Part shown: in pieces, positions 26,611 through 35,271 of the stretch
How positions within the stretch are numbered: the stretch's first letter is position 1
Layout of the letters: the number at the start of each line of letters is the position of its first letter
From: Verrucomicrobiota bacterium
GTDB lineage: Bacteria > Verrucomicrobiota > Verrucomicrobiia > Opitutales > Puniceicoccaceae
Length of the DNA: 59,900 nt
Direction: 5' to 3'
NCBI GenBank assembly: GCA_038744685.1
Contig: JBCDMB010000021.1
Location: forward strand, 1 to 59,900
Position numbers and translations under genes: made by a program
Notes under the pieces: generated by a model
What the model was told of the DNA's origin: nothing
Databases searched by the model: none
Seen by the model: only the letters and a program-made list of their open reading frames with translations

Positions 26611-27666
26611 ATGAAATATCTAATTACTGGTGCAGCCGGATTTATCGCCTCGCGCACGGCCCGGATGCTTCTTGAGCAGGGGCATTATGTGGTCGGAGTA
26701 GACAACCTGAATGACTATTATGATCGCCGGTTAAAGTTGAATCGACTGGCGATCATAGGAAAGGAGACGGGATCGAGTCCGGAAGTCGTTCAAAGAATCG
26801 ATCAAAGTGTTCGTTCAGAATCCGAGGAGATTCCAGCCGTTGATTTTGATGCACCCTCATTTACGTTTCGGAATCTTGATATCGAGGACAAGGACGCGGT
26901 GCTCGGTTTGTTCGAAGAGCATTCGTTCGATGCAGTTCTCAACCTCGCTGCTCGAGCCGGGGTTCGATACAGTATGGAGAATCCGGACGTCTACATGATG
27001 ACCAATGCCATGGGAACTCTTCACCTCATGGACGGTATGAAGAACAAGGGCGTGAAAAAAATGGTCCTGGCGTCGACCTCTTCGCTCTATGCGGGGCAGG
27101 AGATGCCTTTTACCGAGGATCTACCCGTCAATACGCCTATCTCACCATACGCCGCATCCAAAAAGGCGGCAGAGGCATTGGCTTACAGCTACAGTCATCT
27201 TTACGACTTGGATATCTCGGTATGTCGTTACTTTACAGTTTTTGGACCGATGGGTCGTCCGGATATGTGCGTTTTCCGTTTTATCCGTTGGATTAACGAG
27301 GGTGAGACGATGGAACTGTTCGGAGATGGTTCGCAGTCGAGGGATTTCACTCACGTCGATGATATCGCACGAGGGACAATCGCGGCCCTTCGACCAGTAG
27401 GGTATGAGGTGATCAATCTCGGGGGAGGAAACAACCCGATCTCGTTGAAACAGATCATCGCGTGGATTGAGGAAATGCTGGGAAAGAAGGCGGTCATCGA
27501 GAACAAGCCTTTCCACAAGGCGGACATCATGGAAACGTGGGCGGACATCTCCAAGGCGGAAAAGCTCTTGGGGTGGAAGCCGAAAGAGGGAATTCGTGAA
27601 GGCGTTCAGCAGTGTGTCGATTGGTATCTAGTGAACCAAGACTGGCTGTCGAAGGTGCGGATGTAG
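26611..27666 (+). CDS. NAD-dependent UDP-uronate 4-epimerase-like SDR (CapI/Gae/WbpP type)
   Basis: 351 aa extended SDR. Dinucleotide loop TGAAGFIASRTARMLLEQGH (residues 6-25; the third Gly of GxxGxxG is Ala13). VDNLNDYYDRRLKLNRL is the hallmark of UDP-glucuronate 4-epimerases. The active site is Ser157-x22-Tyr180-x3-Lys184 in SPYAASKKAAE. It would epimerise C4 of the UDP-uronate (or UDP-HexNAcA) produced by the upstream dehydrogenase. Short repeat arrays flank the gene on both sides. Confidence 0.85.
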   Translation: MKYLITGAAGFIASRTARMLLEQGHYVVGVDNLNDYYDRRLKLNRLAIIGKETGSSPEVVQRIDQSVRSESEEIPAVDFDAPSFTFRNLDIEDKDAVLGLFEEHSFDAVLNLAARAGVRYSMENPDVYMMTNAMGTLHLMDGMKNKGVKKMVLASTSSLYAGQEMPFTEDLPVNTPISPYAASKKAAEALAYSYSHLYDLDISVCRYFTVFGPMGRPDMCVFRFIRWINEGETMELFGDGSQSRDFTHVDDIARGTIAALRPVGYEVINLGGGNNPISLKQIIAWIEEMLGKKAVIENKPFHKADIMETWADISKAEKLLGWKPKEGIREGVQQCVDWYLVNQDWLSKVRM

Positions 27667-27672
27667 AGAAGG

Positions 27673-28160
27673 AAAACACTGAACGTCGAACTTCCAACGT
27701 CGAACACAGTGAAACCTTATTCCGCAGAAGAGTCTCAAGGGTGGATTCTTGAAGAAAGCTATGACCTGAAGAAGAGGTTACTTAAGTTTTCTATTAACGT
27801 TATCCAACTGACCGACGAAATGACGTCGAGTCGTGCAGGAAACCATGTTGCATCACAACTTCTTCGTTCTGGAACATCTGCATTCCCGAATCATGGTGAA
27901 GCGCAAGCCGCAGAGTCTCGAAGGGATTTTATACACAAGCTAAGGATCTGCCTCAAAGAACTACGAGAGACCTCAAGGTGGCTACAATTGATCAAGGAAG
28001 TTCCACTAACGGAGAATGATAGGCTCCTTGATGATCTTGTTCGGGAGGTTGATGAATTGACACGGATTTTTGTGACGAGCATTCGCACCGCCGAGCGGAG
28101 GACAGGAAAATGAGAATAAGGTTCCTTCAATGTTCAGTGTTCGATGTTCAAAGTTCTCTG
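27673..28160 (+). mobile_element. Candidate mobile unit: four-helix-bundle gene between inverted period-7 arrays
   Basis: Left arm 27673-27707 consists of 7-mers (TGAACGT, CGAACTT, CCAACGT, CGAACAC). Right arm 28126-28160 is five 7-mers in the opposite orientation (TTCAATG, TTCAGTG, TTCGATG, TTCAAAG, TTCTCTG). The only gene between them is the four-helix-bundle protein. The left core CTT-yCAACGT also occurs at 26471, 35286 and 42896 without that gene. Its layout (inverted ends, one gene, empty and single-ended copies nearby) is that of a mobile or once-mobile unit, though no transposase is present. Confidence 0.55.
27709..28113 (+). CDS. Four-helix-bundle protein (S23/23S rRNA intervening-sequence protein family)
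   Basis: 134 aa from GTG 27709; the frame is open into the upstream array but offers only CTG. The sequence YDLKKRLLKFSINVIQLTDE then SSRAGNHVASQLLRSGTSAF and EAQAAESRRDFIHKLRICLK matches the S23/Avd-like family: four amphipathic helices, pentameric in solved members, often nucleic-acid binding. Members are found in 23S rRNA intervening sequences and as accessory proteins of diversity-generating retroelements. Here there is neither rRNA nor reverse transcriptase. It interrupts the glycan locus and is unrelated to it in function. Confidence 0.85.
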   Translation: MKPYSAEESQGWILEESYDLKKRLLKFSINVIQLTDEMTSSRAGNHVASQLLRSGTSAFPNHGEAQAAESRRDFIHKLRICLKELRETSRWLQLIKEVPLTENDRLLDDLVREVDELTRIFVTSIRTAERRTGK

Positions 28161-28168
28161 TCGCATTT

Positions 28169-29125
28169 ATGACCGATAACTTATCCCGTCCTCCCCGCCT
28201 TCCTGGTGGCAATTCCTTCGAGGATATCCGCATTGATATCGCGGAGGCTCATCGGATGGTTGATGCATTGCCTCGGGAGACGCGTTGTTGTTCCCTTCCG
28301 GCTTGGCGTGGTAAATTGCGACATCTAACCTACCGATTCCTACGGAAAATGGGTCTCTACGAGCCGCTGGTTACCAATGGATTTATCTCCGGCTGGCTTG
28401 CGGATTTTCGCTCTTATTGGACTGAGGTTCTTGGAGGGAGGCCGATCTGGAAGACACTCGATTTCTTCCTTCTGGCTCATGACTATCGGCGGAGCCAGCA
28501 GCGTGCAGAGCGCCTCGAGTGGGCGGATGCGGCAAGGCACCTTGAAAACTGGCAGCAACCTGGTCAGGTGTATCAGGTTTTTCAGCAGGTGGAGCGATTT
28601 GCCCTAACCCCCTATGAACATCCTCCGATTTGGCGATTTCTTGGACCAAAGATGAGAGTGCTGGAATATGGATGTTCCGCTGCGCCTTACTACCATTCCT
28701 ATCGCAAGTTCTATTCTCACTGGCAACAGTCCTGGGTTCTGGCCGATATTCCGAATTTTCCGTTCCACTATGCAAAGTATTTGTACCGTAATGACAAAGG
28801 GGTTTCCTTTGCGACGATTGAGATGGAGAATTACGAGGATCCGTTGCAGAGTGACGAGAAATTCGATGCGATTATCCTGACTACAGTATTGGAACATTTG
28901 GAGAGTCCGAGGGAGGTCGTTTCTTACCTCTTAGAACGCCTGCGTTCGGGTGGGGTGCTTCTTTTTGACTACATTCTCTCCGAGGGCACTGGCTTAGATC
29001 ATCCTGGGTCACTGGTGCAACGCGAAGAATGCCTTCGGTTGATCCGCGAAAAAACCATAGTCCAGAATGGCACACTGGGTGAAGATTCTGAGACGGTGGA
29101 TCTTTGCGTGGTGCGGAAGAAATGA
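28169..29125 (+). CDS. Class I SAM-dependent methyltransferase
   Basis: 318 aa from ATG 28169. A longer frame from 28130 would translate the repeat array (MFSVRCSKFSV), so I reject it. Residues about 1-150 are not recognisable. Motif I is MRVLEYGCSAAPYYHSY, motif II/III region WVLADIPNFPF, motif IV FDAIILTTVLEHLESPREVV, then LRSGGVLLFDYILSEG. It probably methylates a sugar hydroxyl or terminal phosphate of the glycan; O-antigen chains made with Wzm/Wzt are often capped this way. Target uncertain. Confidence 0.75.
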   Translation: MTDNLSRPPRLPGGNSFEDIRIDIAEAHRMVDALPRETRCCSLPAWRGKLRHLTYRFLRKMGLYEPLVTNGFISGWLADFRSYWTEVLGGRPIWKTLDFFLLAHDYRRSQQRAERLEWADAARHLENWQQPGQVYQVFQQVERFALTPYEHPPIWRFLGPKMRVLEYGCSAAPYYHSYRKFYSHWQQSWVLADIPNFPFHYAKYLYRNDKGVSFATIEMENYEDPLQSDEKFDAIILTTVLEHLESPREVVSYLLERLRSGGVLLFDYILSEGTGLDHPGSLVQREECLRLIREKTIVQNGTLGEDSETVDLCVVRKK

Positions 29126-29140
29126 AGAGGTATATCGATC

Positions 29141-29200
29141 ATCGGCATGGCTGCCGATGCTCCTTTCCAAGTGTAGCATCCGCTGCCAAGTGGATGAGAA
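29141..29200. repeat. REP pair upstream of Y1 transposase (left copy)
   Basis: Two hairpins: ATCGGCA-TGGC-TGCCGAT (29141-29158) and CATCCGC-TGCCAA-GTGGATG (29177-29196), joined by a short linker and followed by AGAA. The whole 60-bp unit is repeated in the same orientation at 29771-29830 with only a few differences, mainly in the linker. The pair brackets the transposase gene. Confidence 0.85.
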
Positions 29201-29209
29201 TTAACCAAC

Positions 29210-29758
29210 TTGCAGAATAAGTCCCAGCTTCCTCGACTAGCCCCTGAATTCTACCAAGGTCGGGTAGCGGTCTTCTGGACCTATTCGATTCAAGATCGCG
29301 AAGAGGGATGGTTAGGAGAAGACTTTCATCAGCGATTTAGGGAAGTCCTTTTTCACACGGCCTTCCGTCATAGATTTCTAGTTCCCGCCTACTGTTTGAT
29401 GCCAGACCACCTTCATTGGCTTGGATTGGGAGTAACCAAGGACTCAGATCTCCGTCTCGGGTCTGAGTATTTGCGCCGCAATCTGGCCAAAGACCTAGCA
29501 CCGGCGCAATGGCAGCATCAGCCTCAAGATCATGTATTGCGAGAGGAGGAGCGGGAAAGAGAAGCCTTTACCTCAACGTGCCATTACATTCTTGAAAATC
29601 CACTTCGGAAGAATTTGGTCAAAGATCGAAGAGAATGGGAAGTCTCTGGATGCGTGATCCCCGGATATGCGGACATCGATTGGAGACTGGAGGATTTCTG
29701 GATGCGGTTCTGGCGAATCTATAATTTTGAGGTGAGCGGTAAGGGAGTCTTTGGTTGA
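29210..29758 (+). CDS. REP-associated tyrosine transposase (RAYT, Y1/IS200-like)
   Basis: 182 aa from TTG 29210. The HUH motif is in YCLMPDHLHWLGLG; further family signs are RVAVFWTYSIQDREEGWL near the N-terminus, LRRNLAKDL, and TCHYILENPLRKNLVKDRRE with the position of the catalytic Tyr. RAYTs are usually single copy, flanked by REP hairpins that they recognise, and that is the arrangement here: nearly identical 60-bp REP pairs on each side. It lies between the methyltransferase and a GT4 gene and has no evident role in glycan synthesis. Confidence 0.88.
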   Translation: MQNKSQLPRLAPEFYQGRVAVFWTYSIQDREEGWLGEDFHQRFREVLFHTAFRHRFLVPAYCLMPDHLHWLGLGVTKDSDLRLGSEYLRRNLAKDLAPAQWQHQPQDHVLREEEREREAFTSTCHYILENPLRKNLVKDRREWEVSGCVIPGYADIDWRLEDFWMRFWRIYNFEVSGKGVFG

Positions 29759-29770
29759 GAAGAGCAATTC

Positions 29771-29830
29771 ATCGGCATGGCTGCCGATGCTACGCTTCGG
29801 TTGTAGCATCCGCTGCCAAGCGGATGAGAA
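29771..29830. repeat. REP pair downstream of Y1 transposase (right copy)
   Basis: Hairpins ATCGGCA-TGGC-TGCCGAT (29771-29788) and CATCCGC-TGCCAA-GCGGATG (29807-29826), followed by AGAA. It is a direct repeat of 29141-29200. The second hairpin here is fully complementary, while the left copy has a G-T mismatch. The GT4 gene starts 10 bp after the unit. Confidence 0.85.
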
Positions 29831-29839
29831 TCGAATGCC

Positions 29840-30826
29840 ATGCTGGAAAGAATCCGGAATAAGTTCCGTCTAGAGAAACGAGTTCGGGAAGGACGGATCA
29901 AAGCGCAGTCTTCTTCCGCACGAGTCGCGTTGTTTCATGACTTTGCTCCACCTCCGACTGGTGGTGGACATCAATTCTTACGAGCGTTGAAAGCTGAATG
30001 GGAACGCGAGGGAATTGACGTCGCGGTAAATTGCCTTCCGGATTCCGCCGATGCAGTTCTCATCAACAGCTACAATTTTACCCCAGCTTTGTTTCGAAGA
30101 CTGGTGAAACGAGAAGTGAGGGTGGTCCACCGGGTAGACGGTCCACTACAAACCTACCGAGGTTTCGATGACGGAACCGATTCGGTAATTTCGCGACTCA
30201 ATCGGGACTTTGCGAAAGAAACCATTTTCCAATCTGAGTTCAGTCGCTTGGAGAATCGGAGACTCGGTTTGATTGAAGGCAACGGGCCGGTAATCACTAA
30301 TGCAGCGGACCGTGGGATCTTCCTTCCACGGTCTGGAGAAGCACCTTCTTCAAGTCGACCGTTGCGAGTTGTCGCAGCAAGTTGGTCCGATAACCCGAAC
30401 AAAGGTCTGGATGTCTTTCGCTGGCTGGACGCAAACCTCGATCAGTCTCGCTTCGAATTCACGTTTGTAGGAAGGGCGCAAATGAAATTCGAAAACTCCA
30501 AACATGTGCCCCCGGTGTCCAGTGTTGAACTTGCACGTTATCTTCGAGAGGCCGACGTGTTTCTGACAGCGAGTAAAGATGACCCTTGTTCGAATTCGGT
30601 AGTGGAAGCCTTAACGGTTGGCCTACCGTGTGTCTACCGGCGTAGTGGTGGACATCCGGAACTTATCGGTGGAGCCGGGATCGGGTTTGACTTTCCAGAG
30701 GAAATTCCCGCTGCCCTGGAAACGATTGCAGAAGACTGGAAGTTATTCGCGGATAGAATTGAGGTTCCTTCGATTAGCGAGATCGCTGGAGCCTACTTGA
30801 AGGTGCTGGAAGTGAGACGAGCGTAG
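29840..30826 (+). CDS. Family 4 glycosyltransferase
   Basis: 328 aa, on the short side for GT4. After a basic N-terminus, ARVALFHDFAPPPTGGGHQF has the G-G-G loop typical of GT4 acceptor domains; VVHRVDGPLQTY contains the HRVDG motif of group-1 transferases; C-terminal ADVFLTASKDDPCSNSVVEA and LTVGLPCVYRRSGGHPELI cover the donor-binding E-x7-E region. Cytoplasmic. Starts just after a REP pair, so it may begin a separate transcript or depend on read-through. Confidence 0.8.
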   Translation: MLERIRNKFRLEKRVREGRIKAQSSSARVALFHDFAPPPTGGGHQFLRALKAEWEREGIDVAVNCLPDSADAVLINSYNFTPALFRRLVKREVRVVHRVDGPLQTYRGFDDGTDSVISRLNRDFAKETIFQSEFSRLENRRLGLIEGNGPVITNAADRGIFLPRSGEAPSSSRPLRVVAASWSDNPNKGLDVFRWLDANLDQSRFEFTFVGRAQMKFENSKHVPPVSSVELARYLREADVFLTASKDDPCSNSVVEALTVGLPCVYRRSGGHPELIGGAGIGFDFPEEIPAALETIAEDWKLFADRIEVPSISEIAGAYLKVLEVRRA

Positions 30827-30856
30827 TCTCAGCGTCGAAGAATCGTTTTAGGCTGT

Positions 30857-31933
30857 ATGATTCGGCAAGTTGGCGCTAAGGTCCTTCAGGTCCGAAGTAG
30901 TTTTTGGAAAGACCATTCCAGATTGATCCTCGTCCGCGACAATGCAGGCTGGGCGATTGATGTAGAAATGAAGGCCGTTGGAGAGATATCCCGACGCCTC
31001 GGGTTGCCGGTAAGTGAAAAGGACTACTGGCAACGCCATTCGAAGCGGCAGTCCATCTTCTGGGGAAGTCAGTTTAGTCTACTGAAGGATGATTGGCTGT
31101 ATAATGATCATCGAAACGCGACTGCTATGTTCCACGGTCTCCCGGATACGGGATATCCGGAGTTCGACGAATTGTTTTCCCGAATTGAGAAGCATCGTGA
31201 TTGTTTACAGAGAGTGCAGGTGACTCACCGAGCGATGGAGGAGTCGTTGGTTAACATTGGGCTTTCGCCCGATATCATCCATCGAATTCCGATCGGTATT
31301 GATGGTCGCGTCTTTCGTCCCACTAGCTCGCAGACTAGATTAGAAACTCGATCAGCACTCGGGATACCGGATGAGGCTTTTGTGGTTGGTTCTTTTCAGA
31401 AGGATGGGAATGGCTGGGGGGAGGGAAACGAGCCAAAGTGGATCAAGGGGCCGGATCTTTTTGTGGAAGCCTGCGCAAAACTCTCCAAGGCCAGCGTAAA
31501 TTTGTTTGTTCTGTTGAGTGGTCCCGCTCGGGGATACGTCAAAGATGGTCTACAACAGAGGGGGATTCCTTTTTTGCATCGAATATTCGATCGCCCCGAG
31601 GACGTGAAAACTCTCTATCCTGCGCTGGACGCTTATTTGGTATCGTCTCGTCAGGAAGGTGGGCCGAATGCGATTCTGGAATCGATGGCGACGGGCGTTC
31701 CGATTGTCTCGACTCCGGTTGGTCAGGCAACTGACTTGGTCCAGGACGGAGTAAACGGTCTTTTGGTTCCTACGGAAGACACTTCTGCGATGTGTGATGC
31801 TCTTTTGAAGGTTGCTCGTGAGGAAATCGATCTCGAGCAGATTCGGAAAGCCGGATTCAAGACTGCTGCAGCAAATGACTACCGGGCTCAGGATCCGCTC
31901 TGGAAGAAGCTCTTCGAAGGTTTTGTAGGGTGA
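30857..31933 (+). CDS. Family 4 glycosyltransferase
   Basis: 358 aa. RIPIGIDGRVFRPTSSQTR (N-I/V-G-I-D-hinge), FVVGSFQKDGNGWGEGNEPK at the start of the second domain, ALDAYLVSSRQEGGPNAILE then SMATGVPIVSTPVGQATDLV give the standard GT4 E-x7-E (EGGPNAILE) and nucleotide-binding loop. It overlaps the next gene by 4 bp (GTGA). Retaining, cytoplasmic; sugar unknown. Confidence 0.85.
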   Translation: MIRQVGAKVLQVRSSFWKDHSRLILVRDNAGWAIDVEMKAVGEISRRLGLPVSEKDYWQRHSKRQSIFWGSQFSLLKDDWLYNDHRNATAMFHGLPDTGYPEFDELFSRIEKHRDCLQRVQVTHRAMEESLVNIGLSPDIIHRIPIGIDGRVFRPTSSQTRLETRSALGIPDEAFVVGSFQKDGNGWGEGNEPKWIKGPDLFVEACAKLSKASVNLFVLLSGPARGYVKDGLQQRGIPFLHRIFDRPEDVKTLYPALDAYLVSSRQEGGPNAILESMATGVPIVSTPVGQATDLVQDGVNGLLVPTEDTSAMCDALLKVAREEIDLEQIRKAGFKTAAANDYRAQDPLWKKLFEGFVG

Positions 31934-33045
31934 AAAGAATTCTCTACCGGTGGGTCGAGCGTCCGTTTGAGATTCTGCTAAAGGGACCGTTTCGTTTTTT
32001 TCTTGGTCGGGTTTTTCCATCTCCCTCGCCTTTGGTTTTCTACGGGTACGAGAGACTTCCTTCTCGTGACGGTCCGGCGTCCGGCGGGATCGTAAAGCTA
32101 CAGGATCTTTCGGAGGTATTCCCAAATTGTCGTTGGCGGGCAAATACACTCTACCTGATTAGTAGCTGCTACCCATGGACCGTGAGGTGGCAGGTAATGG
32201 TGGCGCGGTTTTTTGGAGCTAGAGTAGTTCTCAACCAGAATGGGGTCGCCTATCCCGCTTGGAAGCCTGAAGGATGGGAGGATGAAAACAGGCGGTCTGC
32301 ATGGGTTCATAATCGTGCGGATGCGGTGGTGTATCAGTCAGAGTTTTGTCGGAGGGGTGCCTTGGAGTGGTTACAGGTAGAGGAGTGCGATGATTCGCAA
32401 ACACTTTTGAACCCAGTGGACTTAAAGGTGTTTTCACCTCGAAAAGATGGGGCTTGCGGGAACGGGTCTGTGAGTATTCTCCTCGCAGGCACTCACCAGT
32501 TCGCTTATCGTGTCCGGGTAGCGTTGGAGACATTGAGTCGGCTTGACGATCGCTTCAGTATGAAGATCTGTGGGGCTTACAGCTGGGGTGACTCGGAAGA
32601 GGCTTCGCTTGAGGAAGCGAGACAATGGACTGAGACCCTTGGGGTAGGGGAGCGGGTGGATTTTTGTGGACGCTATTCACAATCGGAGGCACCGGCTTTG
32701 TTTCAATCAGCAGACGTTCTCTTGCACACAAAAGTCATGGATCCCTGCCCCCGCTTGGTCGCTGAGGCACTGGCCTCAGGATTGCCCGTTGTTTATGCGG
32801 CTAGTGGAGGCTTGCCCGAAATGGTAGCCAGAGATGCAGGAGTAGGTGTCTCTTCGGATGAGAATTTTGAACGGGAGACCCCCTCGGATCCAGATGATTT
32901 CGCGAGGGCCGTTAGAGAGGTGTCTGAAGATCTATCTAGATATCAGGCGGGCGCACGCATATGTGCGGAGCAGCGTTTTGACCGTCGAATGTGGATCGAA
33001 TCGCATCGGAGCGTTTTTGAGGGTGTCGAAAGAACTGTCGGATAG
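31930..33045 (+). CDS. Family 4-like glycosyltransferase
   Basis: 371 aa from GTG 31930, overlapping the previous stop. N-terminal YLISSCYPWTVRWQVMVARF and VVLNQNGVAYPAW resemble its neighbour at 29840 in general layout (HNRADAVVYQSEFCRRGALE against the HRVDG...FQSEFSRLE region). The donor loop is KVMDPCPRLVAEALASGLPV with the E-x7-E form degenerate. Shared layout suggests the two arose by duplication, which an alignment could test. Confidence 0.75.
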   Translation: MKRILYRWVERPFEILLKGPFRFFLGRVFPSPSPLVFYGYERLPSRDGPASGGIVKLQDLSEVFPNCRWRANTLYLISSCYPWTVRWQVMVARFFGARVVLNQNGVAYPAWKPEGWEDENRRSAWVHNRADAVVYQSEFCRRGALEWLQVEECDDSQTLLNPVDLKVFSPRKDGACGNGSVSILLAGTHQFAYRVRVALETLSRLDDRFSMKICGAYSWGDSEEASLEEARQWTETLGVGERVDFCGRYSQSEAPALFQSADVLLHTKVMDPCPRLVAEALASGLPVVYAASGGLPEMVARDAGVGVSSDENFERETPSDPDDFARAVREVSEDLSRYQAGARICAEQRFDRRMWIESHRSVFEGVERTVG

Positions 33046-34228
33046 GTTTGTGGCGCTGGCAGTCACTGGTGGGTTCCTGGTGGTTTCTCTTGCCGGGTGG
33101 TTTTACTTCGGACCGCGTTTAGGGGGAGACAGCGAACGTTTTTTATCAGGTGCGAGTAATTTGGCTACAGGCGGCTCGTTTGAGGGGAAACAAGGAAACT
33201 ACTTCGGCTACAGTATGATACTCGTCCCGTTGCGGGAGTGGCTGGGTCTCGGTTTTGGATGGATTGTTTGGGGTCAAATTCTGTCCTGTGCGGTAGGAGT
33301 TTATTTTTGGACATGTCAATCTTCGGTAGTTTTTGGGAAAGCAGCTTCGATTCTCGGAGGTGGACTCGTAGTTTTGTATCCCGGGGTTTGGAAGTGGAAC
33401 CTTTACGTGATGACAGATGGCCCCTTTATCACCACGAGCCTGTTCGCGGTAGGTGGGTTCTTGGCATGGAGGACGGATCACAGGTTAAGGTGGATTCTTA
33501 TTTCAATGGTTGCCTCACTCGTCGGCGCCAGTCTTCGTCCCAATGGCTGGGTTCTGTTGGGGGTATTGTGGGTATTTCTCCTCATCTTCTTTTTGCGTTA
33601 CAAGTGGGCCCAAAAGGTGTCTGTTGCGATTCTGCTTCTCGCTGGCCTGCTCCTTGGTATGGGAATGCGGAACGTAGCGACAGGATCTCTCGTAGAGGAT
33701 CCCGTGTATTTTTTGAAACAAGGTATCGTCGTTTGGGGATGGCAGGATTGGTCGTTCAAAATGCCAACTGCTGATTCTTCGGATGGGGACGGATGGGGAG
33801 AGTATATAAGGTATTTTCTGGAGCATCCGATGGAGGTTATCGGATTGTGGTCTGCAAGGGTTGGCGTTTCTCTAGTACCTTTACGACCCGGGTTTTCGAT
33901 TCCGAACCAGTTGTTAACCGTCGTCTACTTGGTTCCAATCTACCTCTTTTTTGTTCTGGGATTGAGGAGGATCCGCTCAGAGTATTTTTGGGTTCTCACT
34001 TATCTCGTTTTGGCCTTTTTTCCGGCGGCTTTGTTCTTTGCGAATTGGGACGGAAGATGGCTCGACTACCTATTTCCGTTTCTTGGACCGGCGGTTGGCG
34101 TAGGTGCTTTGATTCTGTTGGAGAGAATTGGATTTGGTTCTCAGATTTTAAAGTCTTCGAGAACAGATGATGAACGCCTCCAGATTTGCGGCGGCAGAGG
34201 GGAAAGCAGAAATGAGGATTTGGAGTGA
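33023..34228 (+). CDS. GT-C-like polytopic membrane glycosyltransferase
   Basis: 401 aa from GTG 33023, overlapping the GT4 gene by 23 bp; the upstream open frame lies inside that gene and is rejected. About ten hydrophobic segments. The first periplasmic loop has GPRLGGDSERFLSGASNLAT with an acidic D-S-E motif, as in GT39/ArnT-type transferases that use polyprenyl-phosphate sugars. Could instead be a membrane protein of unknown function. It would act on the periplasmic face, unlike the GT2/GT4 neighbours. Confidence 0.65.
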   Translation: MSKELSDRFVALAVTGGFLVVSLAGWFYFGPRLGGDSERFLSGASNLATGGSFEGKQGNYFGYSMILVPLREWLGLGFGWIVWGQILSCAVGVYFWTCQSSVVFGKAASILGGGLVVLYPGVWKWNLYVMTDGPFITTSLFAVGGFLAWRTDHRLRWILISMVASLVGASLRPNGWVLLGVLWVFLLIFFLRYKWAQKVSVAILLLAGLLLGMGMRNVATGSLVEDPVYFLKQGIVVWGWQDWSFKMPTADSSDGDGWGEYIRYFLEHPMEVIGLWSARVGVSLVPLRPGFSIPNQLLTVVYLVPIYLFFVLGLRRIRSEYFWVLTYLVLAFFPAALFFANWDGRWLDYLFPFLGPAVGVGALILLERIGFGSQILKSSRTDDERLQICGGRGESRNEDLE

Positions 34229-35271
34229 AAAACGCGAAGGTTACCGTCCTTCTCCCTGTCTACAACGGGGAGAAATATTTGGAGAGTGCGATCCGAAGCA
34301 TTGTACGGCAGACCTATATCGATTGGGAATTGTGGGTCTTGGATGATGGTTCGACAGATTTGTCGCTAGAGATTGCCCGGTCGTCCGAAGACCCGCGGGT
34401 CCGGAGTGTTCCAAACGAAAAGAATTTGGGTGTTGCGAAGACGCTGAACCGGGCGTTGACGAAGGTAAAGACGGAGTTTGTTGCTCGGATGGACTCAGAT
34501 GATGAATGCCTACCTCAGCGCTTGGAAAAGCAAGTGGCCTATTTTCAGGAGAACTCTCATTTGGCCCTTTTGGGAACCCAAGCACTTTCTGCGGAGACGG
34601 GTAAGGCAACGTTTCGTGTCCCTTTCGATCATGAATCGATTCGAGCGAACCTGCTCTTCAATTGTAGCTTTCTCCACCCGACGGTGATGTGGCGGACGGA
34701 TTCATTCCGAACACACAATCTTCAGTACGACGAATCCCCAACAGCAGAAGACTACGATTTGTGGGAGCGGACTTGCCAGGTTGCGGCCACAGGGAATCTG
34801 TCGGTTCCATTGCTTCGATATCGCGACGATCCTTCTGTCAAGGTGACTGACTACGTTCGTCAGCAAAAGGAGGGTGGTCGTCGCGTCAGGGAGAGAGCAC
34901 TTGGGAGGCTGGGACTTCAACCGAGTGATCGCGAAAAAGAGGTTCATCATGCAGTCTGTTATGACAATCTACCACAGCCAGCGATTCCAGTAGCCGAGGT
35001 GGATCGTTGGCTTGCGCGGATCCTGCTGTCGAATCGAGAGTCGGGGGTGCTAGAGGAAAGGTCTTTGCTTCGTCGGCTACATTTGCAGCGATACTATCAC
35101 CTTGTGAGGAATAAGCCGACAGCGAGTCTGGCGGAGTTTTTCCGATCGAAAGGGGAATTGGGACGGGTCCCAATGGGATTGGCGGTCCGGGCGAGCGTGA
35201 AGAAATTCAATCGCAGTAGCATCCGTCGTGCCTTGTCCGCCGAAGCCTCGGCGAAGGAGGAAGACGGATGA
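34225..35271 (+). CDS. Family 2 glycosyltransferase with REP-encoded C-terminus
   Basis: 348 aa from GTG 34225 (4-bp overlap). GT2 motifs: KVTVLLPVYNGEKYLESAIR, ELWVLDDGSTDLSLE, VARMDSDDECLPQRL (DxD), and HPTVMWRTDSF with ESPTAEDYDLWER as the acceptor ED site. The last 18 or so residues (SSIRRALSAEASAKEEDG) are encoded by a REP-like palindrome at 35216-35274, so the original stop was probably elsewhere and the tail is a late addition. Confidence 0.85.
   Translation: MKNAKVTVLLPVYNGEKYLESAIRSIVRQTYIDWELWVLDDGSTDLSLEIARSSEDPRVRSVPNEKNLGVAKTLNRALTKVKTEFVARMDSDDECLPQRLEKQVAYFQENSHLALLGTQALSAETGKATFRVPFDHESIRANLLFNCSFLHPTVMWRTDSFRTHNLQYDESPTAEDYDLWERTCQVAATGNLSVPLLRYRDDPSVKVTDYVRQQKEGGRRVRERALGRLGLQPSDREKEVHHAVCYDNLPQPAIPVAEVDRWLARILLSNRESGVLEERSLLRRLHLQRYYHLVRNKPTASLAEFFRSKGELGRVPMGLAVRASVKKFNRSSIRRALSAEASAKEEDG

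Noticed and set aside
27709-28113. Diversity-generating retroelement accessory gene (Avd)
   Set aside because: The protein family is related, but no reverse transcriptase and no template/variable repeat pair occurs in the window, so a DGR cannot be claimed.
26471-28160. CRISPR array
   Set aside because: The repeats are 7-bp, degenerate and contiguous without spacers; no cas genes are present.
28130-28168. Upstream start for the methyltransferase (MFSVRCSKFSV...)
   Set aside because: These residues are a translation of the heptamer array; ATG 28169 is the more likely start.
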